50,591 nucleotides of DNA. Origin: Bacteroidales bacterium. Its GTDB lineage: Bacteria; Bacteroidota; Bacteroidia; Bacteroidales; ML635J-15. Below the pieces are notes generated by a model. That model searched no databases. It saw only the letters and a program-made list of their open reading frames with translations, and was not told the DNA's origin. Location of the stretch: positions 1 to 50,591 of the forward strand of contig JAGCNN010000255.1 in the NCBI GenBank assembly GCA_017645925.1, read 5' to 3'. Below are positions 1 to 7,400 of this stretch, one piece after another. Made by a program: the position numbers and the translations under genes. Each line of letters starts with the position of its first letter. Within the stretch, counting starts at the first letter, position 1.

Positions 1-112
1 CAGCATATTTTGCTCTCTTGAGGTCGCGAGCCAAATCAAGCATATACTGAATCTCTTTTGGTGTGAAGTCCAATAACTTCAGGAAACTTCTGTTTCTTAA
101 ATTAAAAGCCAT
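1..112 (-). CDS. arcB: Ornithine carbamoyltransferase, N-terminal fragment (gene runs off the left edge)
   Basis: The first 37 codons of an ornithine carbamoyltransferase, which interconverts ornithine plus carbamoyl phosphate and citrulline plus phosphate in the cytoplasm. The visible N-terminus begins [16 protein letters not shown] and continues with [20 protein letters not shown], the conserved first helix of the family and especially like catabolic OTCases. The ATG is at 112. It lies 30 nt downstream of carbamate kinase on the same strand, so the two are probably one operon of the arginine deiminase pathway: OTC makes carbamoyl phosphate and carbamate kinase makes ATP from it. The biosynthetic name argF is equally possible from this fragment; the neighbour is the reason for preferring arcB. 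The carbamoyl phosphate motif (STRT) lies outside the window. Confidence 0.85.
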   Translation of the reverse strand, partial: MAFNLRNRSFLKLLDFTPKEIQYMLDLARDLKRAKYA

Positions 113-142
113 AACTAATTTTATTTAAAGTACTTTAAAAAA

Positions 143-1093
143 TTATTTCACGATTCTTGTTCCAGCATCAGGATTTCCAAGCTGACCAGCTTCGGTTATG
201 ATGCACGATTTTCCACCATTTTCCACGAAGTACAATGCAGCACGAATCTTCGGAGCCATGCTACCTTCAGTGAAATGACCTTCTGCGAGGTATTTCTTTG
301 CTTCTTCGACAGTGATGGTGTCAAGCTGCTTCTCTTCTGGAGTGTGGAAGTTGAGGCAAACCTTCGGAACATCGGTGAGAATGTAAAATTCATCGGCACC
401 AATCTGTATTGCAAGCAGCGACGAAGCCAAGTCCTTGTCGATTACTGCGTCTATTCCGTGGTATTCACCCTTGTCGTTTACATATACTGGGATTCCGCCA
501 CCGCCGACGGTTACAACGATGTTACCTTTTTCGGCAAGATCCTTTACTATGTCCTTGTTGTTGATTTCGATAGGCTTGGGCGATGCCACAACTTTTCTCC
601 ATCCTTTGCCTTTCGGGTCTTTTGCGTAGGAGTCCTGCGGATTCTTTGCCTTCAAAGCGTTCATTTCATCTTCGGTGTAGTAAGGACCGATAGGCTTGGT
701 GGGATTTGCAAAACCCTTGTCGTTCTTGTCAACAACAACCTGGGTTACCAAGGTAACGATGTTCTTGTTAAGCTTGTTGCTTGTGAGTACGTTCTTGAAC
801 TGCTGCTCGATGACGTAACCGATGAATCCCTGCGAATATGCACCGCATACTGCCAATGGCATTTCGGGAAGTCCGTAAACCTTTTCGCCGGCATTGTTCT
901 GCAGAAGGATATTTCCTACCTGCGGTCCATTGCCGTGTCCTATAACTATATTGTAATCACGCTTTACGAGGTCGAGAAGGCTCTCGCAAGTCTTGTAAAC
1001 GTTTGATTCCTGTTCTTCTATCGTGCCTTTCTGTCCTGCTCTAAGCAATGCGTTTCCGCCAAAGGCCACAACTGCCAATTTCTTGTTTGACAT
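143..1093 (-). CDS. arcC: Carbamate kinase
   Basis: Transfers phosphate from carbamoyl phosphate to ADP, giving ATP, CO2 and ammonia; the last, energy-yielding step of arginine/citrulline fermentation. The 316-aa length is normal for the amino-acid kinase fold enzyme. Visible motifs are AVVAFGGNALLRAGQ near residue 8, GHGNGPQVGN near 53, the VTVGGGGIPV nucleotide-site loop, DKDLASSLLA, and the C-terminal GSMAPKIRAAL. I start at the ATG at 1093 (MSNKKLAVVAFGG). The frame is open to 1153, but that upstream part lacks family similarity and contains the promoter boxes. It is followed by the ornithine carbamoyltransferase gene 30 nt downstream, with which it is probably co-transcribed. An arginine deiminase would be expected nearby but is not in view. 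Confidence 0.95.
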   Translation of the reverse strand: MSNKKLAVVAFGGNALLRAGQKGTIEEQESNVYKTCESLLDLVKRDYNIVIGHGNGPQVGNILLQNNAGEKVYGLPEMPLAVCGAYSQGFIGYVIEQQFKNVLTSNKLNKNIVTLVTQVVVDKNDKGFANPTKPIGPYYTEDEMNALKAKNPQDSYAKDPKGKGWRKVVASPKPIEINNKDIVKDLAEKGNIVVTVGGGGIPVYVNDKGEYHGIDAVIDKDLASSLLAIQIGADEFYILTDVPKVCLNFHTPEEKQLDTITVEEAKKYLAEGHFTEGSMAPKIRAALYFVENGGKSCIITEAGQLGNPDAGTRIVK

Positions 1094-1123
1094 AATGTTT
1101 CTATCTTTTAAAATTTGAAACTG

Positions 1124-1153
1124 CAAAGCTATACTTTTTTTGCTAATCCTCAA
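1124..1153 (-). promoter_or_regulatory. Candidate Bacteroidota promoter for arcC-arcB
   Basis: On the minus strand a -7 box TAGCTTTG (1131-1124) fits the Bacteroidota consensus TAnnTTTG. It is preceded after exactly 19 nt by TTG (1153-1151), a -33-type element. The box ends about 30 nt upstream of the arcC ATG. Spacing and position both fit the known Bacteroides sigma-ABfr pattern; the assignment is by pattern only. Confidence 0.55.
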
Positions 1154-1212
1154 TAGTGTTTTTTAGCATGATTTTTTGATGTGCAAATCTAATATTATTT
1201 CACAGGATTTAT

Positions 1213-1220
1213 TATCTTTG
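1213..1220 (+). promoter_or_regulatory. Candidate -7 promoter box upstream of the 155-aa lipoprotein
   Basis: TATCTTTG matches the Bacteroidota -7 consensus TAnnTTTG and lies 25 nt upstream of the ATG at 1246. I do not see a TTG at the usual 19-21 nt spacing upstream, so only half of the promoter is supported. Confidence 0.4.
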
Positions 1221-1245
1221 TGCTCGATAAATAGCAATATACAAA

Positions 1246-1713
1246 ATGGAAAAGTACTTGATTGTAAGTATCATTGCAGCAATGTTTGCAATAACAGGAT
1301 GCCAAAAGGAAGGTTGTACAGATTCAAAAGCCTTGAACTATGATTCCGAAGCGAAAAAGGATAATGGCACATGTGTATATCATCTTCCCGAACCCGACCC
1401 TCGCGACCAGTATCTTGGAAATTATCTTGTAACAGATAGCACTTTTATGATGGGGGATTTTTATGAGGTCAAAACATATACTTTGCAAGTAACGACAGGC
1501 ACATCGAACAGTGACACGATATTCCTTAACAATTTATGGAACAGGGGGAGTTCTTTCGTAGCAATAATGTCTGGAAGCAATTTTTCAATTCCATCTCAGC
1601 AAGTGGACGGCCCTTATTATGCTGACGGAAATGGCAAATTTGAAGAGAACACTATTGTTTTTACAACGTTAGGCGATGTTTACATGAATAAGGGAATTGG
1701 CGCAAAGCAGTAA
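1246..1713 (+). CDS. Putative lipoprotein with a Cys/Asp-rich N-terminal motif
   Basis: A 155-aa protein with a lipoprotein signal: a hydrophobic stretch and the lipobox ITGC (Cys at residue 19), so it is probably lipid-anchored to the outer or inner membrane. Directly after it comes GCTDSKALNYDSEAKKDNG followed by TC, the Bacteroidota motif usually written GCTDPxAxNYdpxAxxDdGSC, commonly found in surface and secreted proteins of this phylum. The remainder (from DPRDQYLGNYLVTDS onward) looks like a small beta-sandwich or lipocalin-like fold, typical of hypothetical Bacteroidota lipoproteins, but I recognise no enzyme motif. It stands alone on the plus strand between two minus-strand operons. 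Function unknown. Confidence 0.75.
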   Translation: MEKYLIVSIIAAMFAITGCQKEGCTDSKALNYDSEAKKDNGTCVYHLPEPDPRDQYLGNYLVTDSTFMMGDFYEVKTYTLQVTTGTSNSDTIFLNNLWNRGSSFVAIMSGSNFSIPSQQVDGPYYADGNGKFEENTIVFTTLGDVYMNKGIGAKQ

Positions 1714-1825
1714 GAAGATTTTACGTTTTTTCGCCGTAATCACCACTTCATTCTCTGCACGTTCAACATTTATCTCCCACTGGCAAGCATTGATTTCCAT
1801 TTGTTCAAGATGCAAGTCTCCTACC

Positions 1826-2563
1826 CTATTCCACATCGGGGAGAATACGACCATTGAAACCTTTAAGTTCTCGGTCATACTGGTCTTTCTTACCTCCCGA
1901 CAACTTTTCAAGGAGAGCATGAAATTTTGGTCCATGATTCTTTTCTGCTATATGGCAAAGCTCGTGAAGTATCACAAAATCAGCAAGATAATCAGGTAAC
2001 AGCAACAAACGACATGAGAGAATAATTTCATCATGCGAACTGCAGGTTCCCCAACGAGTAAGAGCCGTGCCAATTGAAACTTTGCGAAATTTCAGTCCTG
2101 TCCTTTGCGAAATCTCATCAACCCGAGGATATAGGATTGACTCTGCTTCCTTTCGCATTGAGGCGAGCAACACCTTCTTTATGAAATTTTGTACCGTATC
2201 AAGCTTAAAATCAACAAGGTCGGGATTATATGTAACAGTCACCGCGTAGTCTTTGATTTTTGCCGAAAGAATGCGTTTTTGAGAATCAGTTGTTTCGTAG
2301 CTAAGCGTAGTACTGCGACACGTAAAATGCGACTGTGGAGTAAATATTCGCGTTGTCCCCTTCTGTTGCTGTGCCTGCAGGGTTTTGTATATCCAGTCGC
2401 GATGTTCAAAAATAAACCTTTCAGCGTCAGCATAACTGACCCTGAAAGGTATTGACATTTGCAAGCCCTTTTCGGGATGTACGGTCAAACGAATCTGCAC
2501 GCAATTGTGTCGCTTTGACACAACAACATTGCCTACACCTTCAACACTTATTATCCGCTGCAT
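1826..2563 (-). CDS. YgjP-type zinc metallopeptidase (M48-like, DUF45 family)
   Basis: A 245-aa protein of the YgjP/DUF45 family. The catalytic zinc motif is VILHELCHIAEKNHGPKFHA near residues 198-217: HExxH followed by the third ligand His in NHGPKFH. The preceding KVSIGTALTRWGTCSS segment (family pattern R-WGSCS) is the other hallmark. No signal peptide or membrane segment is visible, so it is probably cytoplasmic; the family's substrate is not firmly known. Its ATG overlaps the stop of the upstream 95-aa gene by one base (TAATG at 2565-2561), implying translational coupling. The length is typical of the family. Confidence 0.88.
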   Translation of the reverse strand: MQRIISVEGVGNVVVSKRHNCVQIRLTVHPEKGLQMSIPFRVSYADAERFIFEHRDWIYKTLQAQQQKGTTRIFTPQSHFTCRSTTLSYETTDSQKRILSAKIKDYAVTVTYNPDLVDFKLDTVQNFIKKVLLASMRKEAESILYPRVDEISQRTGLKFRKVSIGTALTRWGTCSSHDEIILSCRLLLLPDYLADFVILHELCHIAEKNHGPKFHALLEKLSGGKKDQYDRELKGFNGRILPDVE

Positions 2564-2850
2564 TACTTGCGCGGCAACTTGCTTAATCTTTCGTAGCCTT
2601 CGTTGATGGTTGTAAGCATTTCGGAAATATAACCCTTGTAGTTTTCCTTTACTGCTTTCTTCTCCATCTTCGAGGTTGGAGTGTTAATCTTTGAAAATAC
2701 TTCCTGCTTCTTAAGCAAAACACCATTGATGATTTCAGTAACAGGCTCTGTCGGCTGTGCCGGATACAAGTCAACATACAATACGCAATCCGACAAAAGT
2801 TCGCTTGTCATGTAATCAATGTCTCTCTTTAATACTTTTCTACTTGCCAT
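2563..2850 (-). CDS. Conserved small hypothetical protein, coupled to the YgjP-type peptidase
   Basis: A 95-aa, Lys- and Glu-rich soluble protein starting MASRKVLKRDIDYMTSELLS. No signal peptide, membrane segment or catalytic motif is apparent; the pattern of hydrophobic residues suggests a mostly helical small domain. I chose the ATG at 2850: the frame stays open to 2931, but that upstream extension is A/T-rich, low-complexity and includes a TAnnTTTG-like box (TATTTTTG at 2875-2868). The stop overlaps the start of the metallopeptidase gene (TAATG), so the two proteins may be made in fixed ratio. I do not recognise a named family. Confidence 0.7.
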   Translation of the reverse strand: MASRKVLKRDIDYMTSELLSDCVLYVDLYPAQPTEPVTEIINGVLLKKQEVFSKINTPTSKMEKKAVKENYKGYISEMLTTINEGYERLSKLPRK

Positions 2851-2964
2851 AGCTTTAAAATTTTTTGCAAAAATAAATAAAAATACATCATCAATTCTTT
2901 CAAAAAATAAAAACTTTTCAACGCCCAACATTTATTTTTTCTACGAGAAAATATCATAACGAAC

Positions 2965-2989
2965 AAAAAAAAAGGCATCCGAAGATGCC
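2965..2989 (-). terminator. Rho-independent terminator after the deoxynucleoside kinase
   Basis: Read on the minus strand, a GGCATC stem arm, TTCG tetraloop and GATGCC arm (2989-2974) are followed by a run of T (2973-2965). It lies 23 nt beyond the stop of the kinase gene and before the 95-aa gene, separating the two transcription units. Confidence 0.8.
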
Positions 2990-3012
2990 GTATTATTTGA
3001 ATGTATGTTTTC

Positions 3013-3627
3013 TTAGAAAAGTCCGTGCAGTTCTGCATCAATCTTGTCGATTACTGTGCTAAGGTCTTCGGGCTTGTTAGCAAAGTCGATGTTGTCAACG
3101 TCAATAATCAGGAACTTGCCGCTGTCGTATTCCGATGCCCATGCTTCGTAGCGTTCGTTGAGGCGTGTAAGGTAGTCGATGCGGATTGAAGATTCGTACT
3201 TCCTGCCGCGCTGCTGTATCTGACGGACAAGCGTTGGCACACTAGCACGCAAGTATATAAGCAAATCGGGAGCTTGAACCACCGAAGTCATTAGCTTGAA
3301 AAGGCTAAAATAATTGTCGAAGTCGCGCGACGACATAAGTCCCATCGAATGTAGATTGGGTGCAAATATGTAGGCATCCTCGTATATGGTTCTATCCTGA
3401 ATAATGGTTTTATCCGACTTGCGAATCTCAAGAATCTGGTTGAAGCGGCTGTTCAAGAAATAAATCTGTAGGTTAAACGACCAGCGCTGCATGTCCTCAT
3501 AAAAGTCGTTAAGATAAGGATTGTAGTCAACATCCTCGTAATTCGGAGTCCATCCGTAATGCTTTGCCAGCAATTTTGTAAGAGTAGTCTTGCCGGCTCC
3601 AATATTTCCTGCTACTGCTATATGCAT
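3013..3627 (-). CDS. Deoxynucleoside kinase (dCK/dGK family)
   Basis: Phosphorylates deoxynucleosides (deoxyadenosine, deoxyguanosine or deoxycytidine) for nucleotide salvage in the cytoplasm. The 204-aa length matches bacterial dNKs. Visible features are the P-loop VAGNIGAGKTTL (residues 5-16), the DRTIYEDAYIFA segment (family ERS/DRTIYED, catalytic acid and base-sensing arginine), YLRASVPTLVRQIQQRGRKYE (the arginine-rich lid) and LNERYEAW. Exact substrate preference cannot be read from sequence. It lies 61 nt downstream of the secreted propeller-like protein on the same strand; it may be the last gene of the porV2-porU2 transcript or have its own promoter. A terminator follows. Confidence 0.9.
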   Translation of the reverse strand: MHIAVAGNIGAGKTTLTKLLAKHYGWTPNYEDVDYNPYLNDFYEDMQRWSFNLQIYFLNSRFNQILEIRKSDKTIIQDRTIYEDAYIFAPNLHSMGLMSSRDFDNYFSLFKLMTSVVQAPDLLIYLRASVPTLVRQIQQRGRKYESSIRIDYLTRLNERYEAWASEYDSGKFLIIDVDNIDFANKPEDLSTVIDKIDAELHGLF

Positions 3628-3688
3628 ACCTCTAAAATTTTGCGGTGCTAAATTATAGATTTTTTTGCAAATTTTTGCAAATTATCGT

Positions 3689-4486
3689 TTATTTTTCCAT
3701 CTGCAATTTAACGCAGTCCAAATTATTGTCTATGAGCAAATAAAGAAGGTCGTGCCTAATACGGAACTTGCTGACTTTTTTGCCGTCAGCCGGAATCGGA
3801 ATAGACTTGTCAATGGCAACATCGTATGCAACAATCTCCCCATTGCAACTGTAGTACAGAATATCGTTGTCAATACAAAAATCGGCACATTCGCCATTGG
3901 TTTCAAGTGCACGATAGAAATTACCGAACTTGTCAAGTACCAACACTTTACCATCATCGGTAATCAGGAAAAGATAGTTTATCGACTCGCGCATTGCCAC
4001 CACGTCGGCATCGCCTATCTTGTCGTAGATGTTGGTTCCCTGCTGCGACACTTCAAGGTTTGCATTCACTCTTCTAACGCATGAATTTTGCGCATCAAAC
4101 ACCCAGAAGCCACCAAACGAAGAAGAACATACCACCTTTATATTATATAGACCTGCATCGTCAAGCATAACAGGGCTTAAAAGTTCGGCAAGTTTGCTGT
4201 CAAGATAGATAAGTTTGTTGAATTCGGAATAAAACACGATTACCTTGAAGGGATTGGAAACATCAAGAGACGACATGCTACCTGCCGGATAATTGTCGTA
4301 GGAGCAAAGAAAGTTCATTTCGGCATCGTACTTGGCTACCACGTTGTCCTTCATTAAATAAATGTTTCCAAGCCTATCCACCTCTATCGCACTTGCGTCA
4401 ACGGTCTTGCTCCATGGCACAAAGTCTTGCGCGCCTGCAAAACAGAACATCAACAGCATAACCGATGCAGCAACGAGTTTCTTCAT
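3689..4486 (-). CDS. Secreted propeller-like protein in the porV2-porU2 operon
   Basis: A 265-aa protein with a Sec signal peptide (MKKLVAASVMLLMFCFAGAQ, cleavage likely after Ala-19 or Gln-20). The mature part consists of repeating beta-rich segments such as DASAIEVDRLGNIYLMKDN, LLYLLIDNNL and YLFLITDDGKVLVLDKFGN, the style of NHL or other beta-propellers with perhaps six short blades. No catalytic motif is seen. Its ATG follows the PorU2-like stop by only 3 nt, so it is surely co-transcribed with the sortase and barrel, and I infer a periplasmic or outer-membrane accessory role. I do not recognise a named family; a general Bacteroidota propeller lipoprotein-like protein is the alternative. 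Confidence 0.75.
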   Translation of the reverse strand: MKKLVAASVMLLMFCFAGAQDFVPWSKTVDASAIEVDRLGNIYLMKDNVVAKYDAEMNFLCSYDNYPAGSMSSLDVSNPFKVIVFYSEFNKLIYLDSKLAELLSPVMLDDAGLYNIKVVCSSSFGGFWVFDAQNSCVRRVNANLEVSQQGTNIYDKIGDADVVAMRESINYLFLITDDGKVLVLDKFGNFYRALETNGECADFCIDNDILYYSCNGEIVAYDVAIDKSIPIPADGKKVSKFRIRHDLLYLLIDNNLDCVKLQMEK

Positions 4487-4489
4487 GGC

Positions 4490-7400
4490 TTATCTTAATA
4501 TGTACATCTTTCCTATTTCGCGCTTAAAATACTTGTCGGTGCCAACATCGCGCTTTTCGATTTCCTCTCCGTTTATCTTGGCCTTCACGGTATAAAAATA
4601 TACACCATTTGCTAGGCGGTCGCCGTATGTGTCGCAACCATCCCAAGCATACTCGGTAATGTTCCTGCCTATGAAAATAGGTCCAAGCTCTTCAAGGTAT
4701 ATCCGTTTGACAACCTTTCCAGTTACTGTAAAAATCTCTATTTCAAGTTCATCGGGAATTTCACTGCCAGTAAGTTCAAATACAAACCTTGTCTGCGAAC
4801 TGAATGGATTAGGATAGTTGAGCAAATTTGTAATTGTAGAACGTGTTATTATATTGAAATCAATGACATAGCAGTTGTCTCCCGAAATGTTTCCAGCAGC
4901 ATCTTTTGCCTGCACCTGCAACCGGTACGTTCCGTCAACGGTAAACACAGGCTTATATATTATCTTGCAGCTGTTGTCGGGCAATTCGGCAGGAACCCAT
5001 TCTATTGACTCCAATGGATTTTCCTGTATTCCAAAATTTATTCGCTTCGCCTGCCCTGCGGTCAAGTTTGTAAGGTGCATTTCGAACAGAGAAGTATCGT
5101 TAAGTGCAAGATATTTGTTTTCATCCTTAAGCGTAATAAGAATTTCGGGTTTTGCCGACACTATCTCACCATTCATTATGTACTTTCCATCGAAACTGAC
5201 TTCAAGCAGAGGATTTGTATTGTCGTTGGTTATGTAAAAATATTTTGCTGCAATGTTGTTGTAGTGGTACTGCTCTGGCTGGTAATAGGTACCTATTGCC
5301 TCGTTTATCGGATTAAATTCAACCCAAATGCTATTCATTCCCGAAAGTTCGAGCGTAGAATAACGTATAGTGTCGGTTATGATGTCGTTTGCAGGATGTG
5401 GACGAAGCGTGCGCACATCTATCACGGTTTCGTTGTTGTGGCTGTCGCGAATCCAATATTTCACCACGAGGCTGTCCATGTCGTAGTTGCTGACGTTTCG
5501 TGTAGCAATGGAGAATACTAGTTCGTCGCCGCGCTCTATTGTGTCCGAATTGAAGAAATATCCCAGCTTTGGATCAATTGCTGTTTCGGGAACACCGTCA
5601 AACCGCAGTTGCCATTTCTTTAGTTGCGGTGGCGTATGACTAAGCGTGTCGCGTGTAAAGAGGTTCAATCGCAAGTTTGGATATGTGCGGTAGTCAATAA
5701 GGTTGCCTAATGCTGATAGCAAAAGGTCGTTAGCACCAAGACTGTCAATTACGAGTTCTTCTTCACCAGACGGGCGGATACCATAAACTTCGAGCTTTAT
5801 TTCATCGCCCTCCTCGCTCTCGTGCTCCCATTGCAACGAACGCCAACGCTTCGATGGACCAACTACAGTGCTTGTCATGTAGCCGTAATTTAGGTCGGTT
5901 ACAAGGTTCAGCGGATCCATATCAATATCATCACCATAAACTTCCCTATATATCGACGGGTCGCCCTTGCGTGTACAGAAAATGTATGCCTTGTTGTTTG
6001 GAACTGAACGAATCTGCATTGCACCAAGGTTTTCCATACTTTGCTTTAGGCTTTCGGGCAAAGACGTGAAAGCAACTGTTCGCCACGAATATATGAGTAT
6101 GTAGTAGCCATCGGGAACATCGTTGAGCAAATTGACCATACCATTGAGGGCATTTGTGTTAATGTCGAATGTGAAATAAGGAGATGGTCCTGATGCCGAG
6201 AAGCAGTGCGGGTAGTTACGTTGTCCGTAGTTGTGTATATTCGACAACCATGCCTGCAAGGTCAAAGGATTGATTACTGCGACAACCATTGCCGAACCTG
6301 TATTGCAATTGCTGTATGCTCCTGTATATAAGCCAACTGTATTGTCTATTGACCAACGGACAACATAAAATGTACTTGTGCCTACACTTGCCCTGTTGTG
6401 GCAGTTGAGCTGCCTATAGCCTTGCGAATATGTGAAAGTCTGTGAGCTTCTGTTGTACTCAATAAGATTAAACTTGTCCTTTTTGAACTGGTAGTAATGA
6501 GCCTGAGACCAACCTTCCTCGCCTTCAATGTATATGAATGAAGATTCCTTCCAAGCATATTCACTGTTTTCCGATTCGGCAGCAACCCTCCAGTAGTAAA
6601 CCATATTTTCAGCAAGCTGCAACGGAACTTTCCAGCTTACTATGCCACCTTCGCTGTTGACAATGGTTTCACGCATATACGGACTGTTGAACGCATCTGT
6701 AGTATCAATCTGGAAACGGTATCTGGCACTTGCAAGGAACGAATCACCAGTGGAAGCAACAAGCGACACGGTATCGTACGGATATATGGCATACTCGTAT
6801 GGATAAATCGGGAAAATATCGCTTGACTTTATGATAAATTCCATTGTCGCATAATTATTAGTTTCCGAAACCTCGTCAATTTCATTCATTCCATCAACAT
6901 ACACACGGATGCTGTTCATGCCTGTTCCGTCGATAATGTTAGTTGGAATCCTAATGCACGTAGTCCTGCGGTACATACATCCATCAACAATGGTTTCGTA
7001 GTGCGACTCGCTGCCATCGGGAAGGGTACGCTCAACAAACAACTGGAAATTACTCAGCACTGCCCTGCCGAAATTCTTAATGTCAACCACAACGTCAAAA
7101 CTGTCCTGCACGGTAGTAATTTCTCTTGGCGACAAACTTATTGACGAATTGTCAATCATCAAGTCAGGCTTAGGTTGCGGACCAATTACAATTGCAGGGT
7201 CTCCATGCAAGGTTATCTGATAGCTTGTAACTTCGGTATTTGTACTCCAATTATCAGTAAGGACATTCTTCAGCGTATTTTTTATCTGTATTCCTATTGG
7301 TCTGCTGTATTTTTTGTAAGCAAAGTTTTTGTAAAGTTCGTCTGTATATACGTGCAGGTAGCTTGTGTTACCCATATCCATCGACGACATAAAGCCAATT

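Noticed and set aside
1094..1153. N-terminal extension of carbamate kinase to 1153
   Set aside because: It begins at a TTG that is the -33 promoter element and lacks family similarity.
2851..2931. N-terminal extension of the 95-aa protein to 2931
   Set aside because: Low-complexity Phe-rich sequence over a promoter-like A/T-rich stretch.
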